DNA of 64,000 nucleotides from Vibrio proteolyticus NBRC 13287 (GCF_000467125.1 NZ_BATJ01000006.1:62001-126000); one strand, 5' to 3'. Numbered from the stretch's first letter, positions 17,846-25,935 are shown. Made by a program: numbers and translations. Notes: a model not told the origin generated them from the letters alone.

Positions 17846-18166
17846 TTACTGACGGTCACCTGGCAGACGACGTTTGGTTGTCATGGTGTTACCGCTGGCG
17901 TCATTGGCCATAAAGGTGTAAGTGCGGGCGTGATTTTCCTGATTCCAGACTGAAGCGCGACCGAACTCATCTGTTTTCACTGTGTATTCATTGCCGTTTT
18001 TCACCATAATTTCTTGGTTAGCGACCGCTTGACCGTTGTCAGTCACGGTGATCATGGCTTTGCTGCCAAGTGTCTGTACGTCCATTTGCATGGCAGATGC
18101 TGCAGGTACCACTGCCAGCGCGGAAAAAATACCAGTAATCGTAATCAGTTTGTTGATGCTTTTCAT
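17846..18166 (-). CDS. Small secreted protein of unknown function
   Basis: A 106-residue protein with a clear Sec signal peptide (MKSINKL, hydrophobic core, cleavage after ASA at about residue 24). The mature part of about 80 residues is a beta-rich module (TVTDNGQAVANQEIMVKNG and TVKTDEFGRASVW) resembling a transthyretin/carboxypeptidase-regulatory-like or Ig-like fold. I chose the ATG at 18166 because AAGGAT precedes it and the signal peptide starts there. I do not recognise the family. It is divergent from the riboswitch operon. Confidence 0.75.
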   Translation of the reverse strand: MKSINKLITITGIFSALAVVPAASAMQMDVQTLGSKAMITVTDNGQAVANQEIMVKNGNEYTVKTDEFGRASVWNQENHARTYTFMANDASGNTMTTKRRLPGDRQ

Positions 18167-18372
18167 AGTGTGATCCTTATTGGTTTGATTTTTGCTCTCT
18201 GAGCACCTGATGTAAATCATATGTGTGATTTATGTCTCACTCTATAGCAATTCATGGTTCAAGTTGTTCGAAAACTTTGAACTATATTTGCACAATTTAT
18301 GCGTGCCACATTTTTAACCACTTTGAGTCATTAAAAATTCGGTTTTTAGGTAAAAAGACTCTAAAAAGGCAT

Positions 18373-18402
18373 TTGCAAACGGACGCAAACTGGCCTTATC
18401 AT
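18373..18402 (+). promoter_or_regulatory. Sigma-70 promoter of the riboswitch operon
   Basis: TTGCAA (18373-18378), an 18-base spacer and TATCAT (18397-18402) put the transcription start near 18409, a few bases before the aptamer. That is the expected geometry for a riboswitch leader. Confidence 0.6.
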
Positions 18403-18410
18403 CCTAAGCA

Positions 18411-18461
18411 AGGTGATGGGGTTCCACCTATTTAACCGCCGCTTGGGCTGATGACTCCTAC
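18411..18461 (+). promoter_or_regulatory. Fluoride riboswitch aptamer (crcB motif)
   Basis: The leader reproduces the fluoride aptamer. P1 is GGTG (18412-18415) with CACC (18425-18428) around the loop ATGGGGTTC. Then come AACCGCC and a short hairpin GCC/GGC (18438-18448), and the invariant TGATGACTCCTAC. The loop bases GGGGTT can pair with GACTCC (18453-18458), which is the fluoride-stabilised pseudoknot. The match to the Bacillus cereus crcB aptamer as I remember it (GGCGATGGAGTTCGCC...AATGACTCCTACC) is close. The downstream genes are not a CrcB or CLC-F exporter. Confidence 0.92.
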
Positions 18462-18567
18462 AGAAACGAAAACAGGTGTAACTGTTGGAAGGGCAAGGAT
18501 ATTGCTCGATTTTCTGTAGGAACCAGATGCCGCCATCTGCACTTGTTTTCCTGACCCAAAGGAAAAC
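18456..18567 (+). promoter_or_regulatory. Riboswitch expression platform with SD-sequestering hairpin
   Basis: An 11-bp inverted repeat (TCCTACAGAAA, 18456-18466; TTTCTGTAGGA, 18511-18521) shares its left arm with the aptamer pseudoknot, so the two are mutually exclusive. Next comes a hairpin CAGATG/CATCTG (18524-18539). Then GTTTTCC (18545-18551) pairs with GGAAAAC (18561-18567), which masks the Shine-Dalgarno AAAGGA (18558-18563) of the first gene. Fluoride binding would free UAGGAA (18517-18522) to pair with UUCCUG (18548-18553) and open that ribosome site. Confidence 0.7.
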
Positions 18568-18570
18568 GCC

Positions 18571-19263
18571 ATGCAATACTCTTCCGAAATCCAATCCATG
18601 TGCCCGATTCAACGTGGCGAATTGCATCCGTCTGCTCCGATCCCCGTAGAGGGGCGAATGGTACGCCCTAAAGACGTCATTGCGATTTCAGGTCTCAGTC
18701 ATGGAGTCGGAACCTGCGCTCCGCAACAAGGTGCGGCTAAACTGACGCTTAACGTAAAGCAAGGCATTATTGAAGAAGCCTTGGTCGAAACTGTGGGCTG
18801 CTCGGGTATGACGCACTCTGCGGCGATGGCGGCGGAAATTCTTACCGGTAAAACCATTCTAGAAGCACTGAATACGGACTTGGTATGTGATGCCATAAAT
18901 GTCGCGATGCGCGAAATCTTTTTGCAGTTTGTTTACGGCCGCAGTCAGTCGGCGTTCTCTCTAGATGGTTTGGAGATAGGTTCAGCACTGGAGGATCTTG
19001 GCAAAAGTCAGCGTAGTCAGGTGGGAACCAGCTACTCGACGCGTCTGAAAGGGGTGCGTTATATGGAGCTTGCGGAAGGTTACGTCACCAAACTGGCACT
19101 GGATGAACGCAGTGAAGTGATCGGTTACCAATATCTTAACCTGGGCAAAATGATGGCCGACATCGAACGAGGTATCCCGGCTGACGAGGCGATGCAAAAT
19201 GCGGTCGGAGTCTATGGCCGGTTCGATGAAGCGGCGATGACCATTAACCCTCGTCAGGCGTAA
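18571..19263 (+). CDS. NifU/IscU-like iron-sulfur scaffold family protein, partner of GGGtGRT
   Basis: A 230-residue protein with an IscU/NifU-N-like centre. The stretch IIEEALVETVGCSGMTHSA resembles the scaffold's metal-binding loop, and further cysteines are C11, C49, C77 and C106. This family is seen next to GGGtGRT genes and is usually annotated as an iron-sulfur assembly scaffold, with no function demonstrated that I know of. It has no signal peptide, so it is cytosolic. It is the first gene behind the fluoride riboswitch, and its ribosome site AAAGGA is in the regulated hairpin. The stop is 15 bases before the next ATG. Confidence 0.82.
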   Translation: MQYSSEIQSMCPIQRGELHPSAPIPVEGRMVRPKDVIAISGLSHGVGTCAPQQGAAKLTLNVKQGIIEEALVETVGCSGMTHSAAMAAEILTGKTILEALNTDLVCDAINVAMREIFLQFVYGRSQSAFSLDGLEIGSALEDLGKSQRSQVGTSYSTRLKGVRYMELAEGYVTKLALDERSEVIGYQYLNLGKMMADIERGIPADEAMQNAVGVYGRFDEAAMTINPRQA

Positions 19264-19278
19264 CCAAAGGTGAACAAA

Positions 19279-20253
19279 ATGAATACTCAAGTGACTCAAC
19301 TACTGCAAAGCATGAATTTTTCTTCGATTGAAGAAGCGCACCGATACTGCCTGACGTTTGACATCGATCCGAAGCAGCAAGTTTTGGAGACTCAGCCGAT
19401 CGCCTTTGATAATGCCTGTGATGCGTATACGCTCGGCACCGCGTTGGCCTTGCAGCGCCAGGTAACTAAAGCAGAAGAAGCGGCCATCGCTATTGGGGAA
19501 GGTTTGCAGGCATTTTGTAAACCGGGCAGTGTGGCGGCGCAGCGTCAAGTTGGGCTGGGCCATGGGGCTCTGGCCGCTCGTTTGCTTAATGAACAGACCC
19601 GGTGTTTCGCATTTCTGGCTGGGCACGAATCATTCGCGGCGGCGGAAGGCGCGATAAAAATTGCGTTAAACGCCAATCAATCACGACAAACGCCATTGAA
19701 AGTAATCCTTAACGGATTGGGCAAAGATGCTGCGTATTTAATCTCTCGTATCAATGGTTTTACTTACGTCCGGACCGAGTTCGACTACGATACAGGAACG
19801 CTTGTTGAAGTCAGTCGTACGCGCTTCTCTAAAGGTGCCAGAGGAGACATTCTTTGCTATGGGGCGGACGATGTGCGCGAAGGTGTGGCGATCATGCATT
19901 GCGAGCAAGTGGATGTCAGTATCACGGGGAACTCAACCAACCCGACCCGTTTTCAACATCCGGTTGCTGGTATCTATAAGTCCGAGTGCACGGCGCTCCA
20001 TAAGCGGTATTTCTCTGTCGCTTCAGGTGGTGGAACCGGCAGAACGTTACATCCAGATAATGTGGAAGCAGGTCCGGCGTCTTACGGTTTGACCGATACG
20101 CTAGGCAGGATGCATGCCGATGCACAGTTTGCAGGCAGCTCATCGGTGCCGGCGCATGTGGCGATGATGGGGTTCATTGGTATGGGGAACAACCCGATGG
20201 TAGGGGCGACCGTGGCACTGGCCGTCGCTGTTGAACAACAAGTGCATCAATAA
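19279..20253 (+). CDS. GGGtGRT family protein
   Basis: A 324-residue protein named after its invariant motif GGGTGRT, here at residues 250-256. Other conserved-looking blocks are GLGHGALAARLL and the C-terminal SSVPAHVAMMGFIGMGNNPMVGA. The glycine-rich parts suggest nucleotide or phosphate binding, but no activity is established to my knowledge. I take the ATG at 19279, six bases after AAAGGTGA, rather than the GTG at 19270. It is the second gene of the fluoride-riboswitch operon, so fluoride stress is the best clue to its role. Confidence 0.88.
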   Translation: MNTQVTQLLQSMNFSSIEEAHRYCLTFDIDPKQQVLETQPIAFDNACDAYTLGTALALQRQVTKAEEAAIAIGEGLQAFCKPGSVAAQRQVGLGHGALAARLLNEQTRCFAFLAGHESFAAAEGAIKIALNANQSRQTPLKVILNGLGKDAAYLISRINGFTYVRTEFDYDTGTLVEVSRTRFSKGARGDILCYGADDVREGVAIMHCEQVDVSITGNSTNPTRFQHPVAGIYKSECTALHKRYFSVASGGGTGRTLHPDNVEAGPASYGLTDTLGRMHADAQFAGSSSVPAHVAMMGFIGMGNNPMVGATVALAVAVEQQVHQ

Positions 20254-20256
20254 CGA

Positions 20257-20823
20257 CTAGTTATGCTGAGAGGGCTGGCGTGCATTTTCCAGACTCTCAG
20301 CTTCTTGCGAATACCGGCTACGAAGAAACTCCAGCTTTTCCATCAGCTTTTGCACCTCTTTCCGCAGCTTTTGATTGACTTGTATATAGCCTGCGCTGGT
20401 GATCATATTGAGCGCAAATCCTTGTTCTTCGCAGGCTTGGTTCAAAGACAACCAGTTGGACTCCATCAGACGGATAGCAGGCGTCATCTGACGCAGTTGT
20501 AACGTCTCTATATTCATGTTGTCTGCAGCGGCTCTTGATGCCCGGATTTGTCCTTCCAATTTTAGGTGCCACTGTTGTTTGTCTGATTGCCAGAAAGACA
20601 CCAGTTCCTGTGAGGAAAATTCATCATGGAGAAAAACCTGGCGATGATACGCAGACAACCAGAAGTTGAATTTGTTGGCATGAAAGTTATACCTGTCGTC
20701 AATTCGCTTTTGTGCAGCAAGAGCTTTGTTCCATTCTTTTTCATTACACTGCACACTTTTGGCTTGAGACGGTAAAGTGATCAACGCTGTGGCCGTTATA
20801 AGGACAAGTAGTCGCCAGATCAT
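20257..20823 (-). CDS. Secreted protein of unknown function
   Basis: A 188-residue protein with a Sec signal peptide (MIWRLLVLITATALITLPSQA, cleavage after SQA at 21). The mature part is almost all helical and rich in Q, E and R, with one Cys after the signal and another near residue 131 (NQACEEQGF), which could form a disulfide. The C-terminal KLRKEVQKLMEKLEFLRSRY looks like a coiled coil. I do not recognise it. It converges on the GGGtGRT gene with only 3 bases between the stops and no terminator hairpin. Confidence 0.7.
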   Translation of the reverse strand: MIWRLLVLITATALITLPSQAKSVQCNEKEWNKALAAQKRIDDRYNFHANKFNFWLSAYHRQVFLHDEFSSQELVSFWQSDKQQWHLKLEGQIRASRAAADNMNIETLQLRQMTPAIRLMESNWLSLNQACEEQGFALNMITSAGYIQVNQKLRKEVQKLMEKLEFLRSRYSQEAESLENARQPSQHN

Positions 20824-20903
20824 AGTTATCTCTGCAGGTGTATCTGAGTTAATTATAGATGAGCGATGTGTGATTGAGATAAACAGGAAGAAGACGCGAA
20901 GCG

Positions 20904-21572
20904 ATGAGAAAAATAGTGATGTTGGTCTTGCTGGTGCTCGGATTGGCTGCGTCTGCTGCTGGGTATTACATGTTTTATCTCAAACCGAAGGAAGCCGCGC
21001 AAAACGCCAGTCAGAATGAGCCTCTTGTACCGCCAGCAACCGAATACAAAGGCAAGAAAGTCGTCAAAACGCAACCGGATGTCGTGAAAACAGACTATTA
21101 CGTTGGTTCTCCTCAGTTAGGTGTGCGAGAAGCTCCGGATTATGATGCTTATGCTGAGACCGAATATTATCGTGGTGACAAGCTGATTATTCTCGAGCAA
21201 AAGGACGGGTGGGGCCGAATTTCGCCATATTATGTATACGAAGAAGGCGGCCCGGAAGTGGCGGAGTGGGTGCCGATGGATGCCTTACTTGAAACGCCGC
21301 CTATCATCAGTGAAGCCGAGCGTCGGGAGACGATAACCGGGTACATCAACGGCTCAGACGATTTTGATCTCTATGAAGAGATGTTTATTAAAACAACCGA
21401 CAAATTGCTGCAAGACGGAACTTGCTCACCAGCGGATTTTGAAGAGCTCGGAGGATGGGTCACTTCTGTCAAATACAGTGATGGCTACGTGTACTTTGTC
21501 TATTGTGGCGGCTTCAAGGTGTCAAATAAGATTTATGTCGATGTTCAAACAGGCGAAATTTTCTTTCGCTAA
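20904..21572 (+). CDS. Membrane-anchored protein with an SH3-like domain
   Basis: A 222-residue protein with an N-terminal transmembrane anchor (residues 4-25) and a proline/lysine linker. An SH3b-like domain at about 60-130 (LGVREAPDYDAYAETEYYRGDKL, then GWGRISPYY and EWVPMDAL) resembles bacterial SH3 domains that bind envelope polymers. The C-terminal 80 residues contain two cysteines (CSPADFEELGGWV and YFVYCGG) and form an unrecognised second domain. It is divergent from the secreted protein at 20257-20823, so both may belong to an envelope function. Confidence 0.72.
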   Translation: MRKIVMLVLLVLGLAASAAGYYMFYLKPKEAAQNASQNEPLVPPATEYKGKKVVKTQPDVVKTDYYVGSPQLGVREAPDYDAYAETEYYRGDKLIILEQKDGWGRISPYYVYEEGGPEVAEWVPMDALLETPPIISEAERRETITGYINGSDDFDLYEEMFIKTTDKLLQDGTCSPADFEELGGWVTSVKYSDGYVYFVYCGGFKVSNKIYVDVQTGEIFFR

Positions 21573-21792
21573 TTACTGAGGGGCGAATAATCAGAGGTTC
21601 GGAGCCTTTGACTTTCAGTCTTTGAGTCACTCTTTCGTTTACTTTTGGCGAGCTTTTGAACGGCTCTGGCTCAAAATTAAGACACTTACCTATGTTGCAC
21701 CATTGAAATGTTAGATTTTAGAACTTTTTAGTTGTCGCTATGAATGCGCAAATCTATTATGCATTCTGGTTTGGTTTTTATTGGCCGCGTGA

Positions 21793-22260
21793 ATGGCATT
21801 TCGCTTAATTAAATACATCTTCTTTACCTTGCTGGCGATGGTTTTACCTTCGCAGGCTTCTGCGTACCTGTCGCAGACGGAATCCGATGTATTGACACGT
21901 CTGTCCAGCACTAAACCGTCACACGTATTACCGGGGAGTATTGATTTTCAGGCTCTGTTTGATCAGAGTGGGGAAACGCAAACTCCGTCGTCAACACCCA
22001 GCTCTCATTCCGAATTTGACTCCGCGGCCGTTGGTATCATTAACGCTAACCGTTGGAGCTCCCGCCATTTGGAAGATGGCGATGTTCCGTCTTTCGATGG
22101 CAGTGATATTAATAGCGCTATTGCGCCGGCACATCGGCTCTACCGCGCAGATATCGACACGCCTCATTACGAGACAGACAACCAGTTTTCCCAAAGCCAT
22201 CGTATTGCTGGCTGGAAAGAAACCAATGCACTGTACGTAGCGCTAAACAGTCAATACTGA
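21793..22260 (+). CDS. vemP: VemP-like secretion-monitoring arrest peptide
   Basis: A 155-residue secretory protein directly upstream of a second secD-secF pair. It has a signal peptide (cleavage after ASA at 24) and a C-terminus with HRIAGWKETNALYVALNSQ at 136-154. V. alginolyticus VemP stalls the ribosome at Q156 within the same motif (as I recall, HRISGWKETNAMYVALN), so Q154 and W141 here correspond to Q156 and W143. When export through Sec fails, as in low Na+, stalling persists and exposes the secD2 ribosome site. The stop follows one codon after the stall glutamine. Confidence 0.93.
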   Translation: MAFRLIKYIFFTLLAMVLPSQASAYLSQTESDVLTRLSSTKPSHVLPGSIDFQALFDQSGETQTPSSTPSSHSEFDSAAVGIINANRWSSRHLEDGDVPSFDGSDINSAIAPAHRLYRADIDTPHYETDNQFSQSHRIAGWKETNALYVALNSQY

Positions 22261-22275
22261 GTTTTCCTCTTTACG

Positions 22276-22340
22276 TGGCGTTTTCCGCGCCAGGCTTTAT
22301 CTCAATCTGATTTAGACAACACTCGATAAACAATCGAGGG
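22276..22340 (+). promoter_or_regulatory. vemP-secD2 intercistronic stem-loops
   Basis: Between vemP and secD2 the RNA can form TGGCG/CGCCA (22276-22292) and CTCGAT/ATCGAG (22322-22338). The second occludes the GAGGG ribosome site of secD2 (22336-22340). The segment UCCUC (22265-22269), within reach of a ribosome stalled at the vemP end, can also pair with GAGGG. This fits the known control, in which stalling unmasks the secD2 site. Confidence 0.65.
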
Positions 22341-22351
22341 ATTATACGTAT

Positions 22352-24193
22352 ATGAAGAAAACTCCGAAAAAGACGGCAAAGAGCGCTCGTCTGATGAATC
22401 ACTATTCTGCTTGGAAGTATGTGGTTCTGGTTGCGACAATTATTGTCCTGACACTCAGCGCTATTCCGACCTGGTACGGTGAGAAACCGTCCATTCAGGT
22501 GACAGCGTCACAGAACAACAAAGTGTTGAGTTCAGTAACAGAAGTGAACCAGTATCTGGCTCATCGCAACATCAATGTAGACACCATCACCCAACAAGGT
22601 GAGAAAACCACGCTGGTATTCAATAACGAAACGGATCAAACCCATGCACGCGGGGCATTGGACGAACTGTTGAACAAAGATGACAGTATTTCGTTCTCTT
22701 ATGTGTCCGTGGCACCGCAATGGCTGAGCAACCTGGGTTTTAGCCCGATCAAACTTGGCCTTGATCTGCGAGGAGGTGTTCAGTTTCTGCTGAATGTGGA
22801 TGTGGACAAAGCCTTTGAAGATCAGCGCAATGCACTGGTTGATGAGATGCGCGACATGCTTCGTCAAGAACGGGTGCGTAATGTTCAGTTTGTGAAAGTA
22901 GGCGTGGATGGCTTTGATCTTAATAGTATTTCTTCAGACGCTCTGACGAAATCAGCTACGTACCTCAAACAGAACTATCCAGGTTGGGATGTGAAACGCT
23001 ATTCCGATCACCTGAGTGTGAATCCGACGCAACAGAACAAAAGTGAGTTCCAGAGCATCACGTTGACGCAAAACCTTAAGATTATGCGTGATCGGATTGA
23101 GGAACTGGGCATTACGGAAGCCTTGGTTCAGCGTCAAGGCGAACACAGCATCCGTATCGAATTGCCGGGTGTTCAAGACCCGTCTCAGGCAAAAAATGTG
23201 ATTGGTGCGACAGCTACGCTGGCATTCCATGAAGCGAAAGAACCGTCTCAGGGCAAGTCGTATGACGACATGATCCTCAAAGACAACAATGGTCGTGAAG
23301 TGGTTCTGGCAAAGCGTCCGGTGTTGACTGGCGAACACATTGTCAATGCGCGTGCTGGTGTTGATAAAATGGGTTTCTCCGAGGTGAACATTTCTCTCGA
23401 CCATGCTGGTGGCAAAATCATGAGTGATTTTTCCGGTAAGCACATTGGTAAGCCAATGGCGACGGTGTACCGCGAATACACCACCAACGCGAAAGGCGAA
23501 ACAGAACGCAGCGAACGTGTGATCAGCGTAGCAACGATTCAGTCTCAACTGGGCAGTCAGTTCCGCATTACGGGGGCTGGCTCTATGCAGGATGCGCAGA
23601 ATCTGGCTCTGTTACTGCGTGCTGGCTCTCTGACCGCACCTGTAACCATTGTCGAAGAGCGTACAATCGGCGCGTCTTTGGGGGCGGAGAATATTCACAA
23701 CGGTTTTGCGGCGCTGGCATTAGGTATGGCGATGACGCTGACCTTCATGGCTTTGTGGTACCGCCGTTTAGGCTGGGTTGCGAATACCGCGTTGCTGATC
23801 AATATGGTGAGCTTGCTGGGTATGATTGCGTTGCTGCCGGGAGCGGTACTGACGTTGCCAGGTATTGCGGGCCTGGTACTGACGGTCGGCATGGCCGTGG
23901 ATACCAACGTGCTGATTTTTGAGCGGATAAAAGATAAGGTCAAAGAAGGGCGCTCTTTTGCCCAGTCGATCGATCAAGGTTTCAACAGTGCATTCAGCAC
24001 TATTTTGGACGCGAACGTCACGACCATGATTACCGCCGTCATTCTTTACTCCATCGGTAACGGGCCTATTCAGGGCTTTGCCCTGACGCTGGGATTGGGT
24101 TTGTTGACCAGTATGTTCAGTGGTGTGTTCGCATCACGGGCAATCATTAACTTGGTTTGGGGCCGCGATGGCCGCCGCGATGTGAGGGTATAA
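22352..24193 (+). CDS. secD2: Protein translocase subunit SecD (second paralogue, SecD2)
   Basis: A 613-residue SecD with one N-terminal membrane helix (about 25-45), the GLDLRGGVQF motif starting the large periplasmic P1 domain, and a five-helix C-terminal membrane part with VGMAVDTNVLIFERIKDK, where the conserved D is needed for ion-driven pulling. It works with SecF to complete export after SecA. yajC is absent upstream. The VemP leader marks this as the Vibrio SecDF2 set, proposed to use H+ rather than Na+. The start follows GAGGG. Confidence 0.95.
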   Translation: MKKTPKKTAKSARLMNHYSAWKYVVLVATIIVLTLSAIPTWYGEKPSIQVTASQNNKVLSSVTEVNQYLAHRNINVDTITQQGEKTTLVFNNETDQTHARGALDELLNKDDSISFSYVSVAPQWLSNLGFSPIKLGLDLRGGVQFLLNVDVDKAFEDQRNALVDEMRDMLRQERVRNVQFVKVGVDGFDLNSISSDALTKSATYLKQNYPGWDVKRYSDHLSVNPTQQNKSEFQSITLTQNLKIMRDRIEELGITEALVQRQGEHSIRIELPGVQDPSQAKNVIGATATLAFHEAKEPSQGKSYDDMILKDNNGREVVLAKRPVLTGEHIVNARAGVDKMGFSEVNISLDHAGGKIMSDFSGKHIGKPMATVYREYTTNAKGETERSERVISVATIQSQLGSQFRITGAGSMQDAQNLALLLRAGSLTAPVTIVEERTIGASLGAENIHNGFAALALGMAMTLTFMALWYRRLGWVANTALLINMVSLLGMIALLPGAVLTLPGIAGLVLTVGMAVDTNVLIFERIKDKVKEGRSFAQSIDQGFNSAFSTILDANVTTMITAVILYSIGNGPIQGFALTLGLGLLTSMFSGVFASRAIINLVWGRDGRRDVRV

Positions 24194-24196
24194 ATC

Positions 24197-25099
24197 ATGG
24201 TTGAGTATTTGAAACGACACATTCGCCCAATTCGCTACGTGACGGGATTGGTCTCTATTCTGCTGATGGTGATTTCTTTTGCGGCGTTAGGCGTACGGGG
24301 TCTGAATATGGGCCTGGATTTCACGGGTGGTATGGTGACCGAAGTGAAAGTTGATCCGACCCTGACTAACGTGCAACTGACTCAGGCGCTGAAGCCTGAG
24401 CTTGGAGAGTTTACCAGTGTCACACACTCGAATGAGGACGGACGCTGGATCATCCGCTATGCGATCCCAGAAGCAGGGCAAACCACCCCGGATATTACCC
24501 ACATTCTTCAGGGGGTGTCGCATCAAGTGGATGTGATCAGCAATAGTATGGTGGGATCACAGGTTGGCCAGGATCTCTACAATCAAGGTGGTCTGGCATT
24601 TCTTATCTGTGTGCTGTGTATTCTGGGTTATCTGAGCTTCCGTTTTGAATGGCGCTTAGCAAGCGGGGCAATACTGGCATTGTTCCACGATGTGGTATTG
24701 GTGCTCGGCTTCTTCGCGTTGTCACAGATGGAGTTCAACCTTACGGTATTCGCGGCGGTGCTGGCGATCCTCGGTTATTCGTTGAATGATTCCATTATCA
24801 TTGCAGACCGGATTCGTGAGCTTTTATTGGCGAAGCCGAAGACGCCGACCAAAGACACCAACGATCAGGCAGTGATCGCGACATTTTCGCGTACTATGGT
24901 GACATCGGGCACCACCTTGATGACAATTGCTGCGCTATGGATCATGGGAGGCGGGCCACTAGAAGGATTTGCAATTGCGATGTTCATCGGTGTGATTTCC
25001 GGTACCTGGTCTTCGATTTCAATCGGTACTATCTTGCCGGAGTGGTTCAAACTGGAGCCGAAACACTACATGCCAGTAGAAGTGGATACCGCACCCTAA
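24197..25099 (+). CDS. secF2: Protein translocase subunit SecF (second paralogue, SecF2)
   Basis: A 300-residue SecF, three bases after secD2. It has six membrane helices, the motif GLDFTGGMVTEV after helix 1, and AILGYSLNDSIIIADRIRE in the membrane core, with the conserved D shared with SecD and RND transporters. It forms the SecDF complex that uses an ion gradient to drive late export. A strong bidirectional terminator 14 bases downstream ends the vemP-secD2-secF2 unit. Confidence 0.95.
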   Translation: MVEYLKRHIRPIRYVTGLVSILLMVISFAALGVRGLNMGLDFTGGMVTEVKVDPTLTNVQLTQALKPELGEFTSVTHSNEDGRWIIRYAIPEAGQTTPDITHILQGVSHQVDVISNSMVGSQVGQDLYNQGGLAFLICVLCILGYLSFRFEWRLASGAILALFHDVVLVLGFFALSQMEFNLTVFAAVLAILGYSLNDSIIIADRIRELLLAKPKTPTKDTNDQAVIATFSRTMVTSGTTLMTIAALWIMGGGPLEGFAIAMFIGVISGTWSSISIGTILPEWFKLEPKHYMPVEVDTAP

Positions 25100-25112
25100 C
25101 AAGAAAAGCCAG

Positions 25113-25136
25113 AAAGCCCCGCGACAGCGGGGCTTT
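25113..25136. terminator. Bidirectional rho-independent terminator
   Basis: A 10-bp stem AAAGCCCCGC / GCGGGGCTTT with loop GACA between convergent secF2 and the dienelactone hydrolase gene. Confidence 0.92.
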
Positions 25137-25140
25137 GTCA

Positions 25141-25872
25141 TTACTGGGTTTGTGCGGCGAGAAACTCCGTAAAGCGGGTCCACGATTTTTCATCAGCATC
25201 TTTGCGATAACGCTCACTGCCAAATACAGTAAAGGCGTGCGGCGCGCCACTGTAGGTGATCATTTCATGCTTCACGCCTTGTGATTCCAGTTCACTGGCC
25301 AGCGTGGCAAATTGATCCATGGTGATGGCGCTATCGGCTGTTCCATGGAAAACCAGGATTGGCGCTTTAGCATCGGCATACGATTGACCTTCTGGGGTTG
25401 TCAGTCCGCCGTGAAACGTGACAAACCCTTTGGCGTTCATGCCTGCTCGGGCGGACTCAAGCACTGCGGCACCACCAAAACAATACCCCATAACGACCAC
25501 ATTCGTGCCACTGCCGTTCAACTTCGCGGCATAATCCAGGCTACCTTGCATCAGTGCTCGCAACTTTTGGCGATCCTTGTAAAGCTCGCCGGTATGCTGA
25601 CGTTTGTCTTCGACTTTGGTCGGGCGAACGCCTTTTCCAAACAAATCGACGGCGAAAACGTTATAGCCTAGTTTATTGAGCATTTCCGAACGTTGCACTT
25701 CGTAGTCGGTCAGCCCATCCCAGTCATGAACCAACAAAACAAGTGGTGCAGTGTCGCTGACTTTGGACCAGTAGCCCTCGTATTCACTACCATTTACATT
25801 GTAAATCTGATTCTCTCCGGCCAGTACTGATGTTGTCAAAAGTGACAAAGAGAGTGCGAGTGGTTTAAGCAT
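25141..25872 (-). CDS. Dienelactone hydrolase family protein, exported
   Basis: A 243-residue alpha/beta hydrolase with a signal peptide (LSLLTTSVLAG; cleavage near residue 19). The nucleophile elbow GYCFGG supplies a cysteine as in dienelactone hydrolase, with the acid in HGTADSAI and the histidine in GAPHAFT. It should act in the periplasm on a lactone or ester that I cannot name. AGGAGG lies five bases before the ATG at 25872. The frame also allows a GTG six bases upstream. Confidence 0.87.
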   Translation of the reverse strand: MLKPLALSLSLLTTSVLAGENQIYNVNGSEYEGYWSKVSDTAPLVLLVHDWDGLTDYEVQRSEMLNKLGYNVFAVDLFGKGVRPTKVEDKRQHTGELYKDRQKLRALMQGSLDYAAKLNGSGTNVVVMGYCFGGAAVLESARAGMNAKGFVTFHGGLTTPEGQSYADAKAPILVFHGTADSAITMDQFATLASELESQGVKHEMITYSGAPHAFTVFGSERYRKDADEKSWTRFTEFLAAQTQ

Positions 25873-25935
25873 AATCACCTCCTGTGTTCCGACTAGTTTA
25901 GTACGTGCCTGAACAAACAGTAGAGCAAAACAAAA

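Noticed and set aside
22952..23548. 198-codon open frame antisense to secD2
   Set aside because: It lies wholly inside a clearly conserved gene, has Cys/His/Phe-rich random-looking composition and no ribosome site, so it is an opposite-strand shadow.
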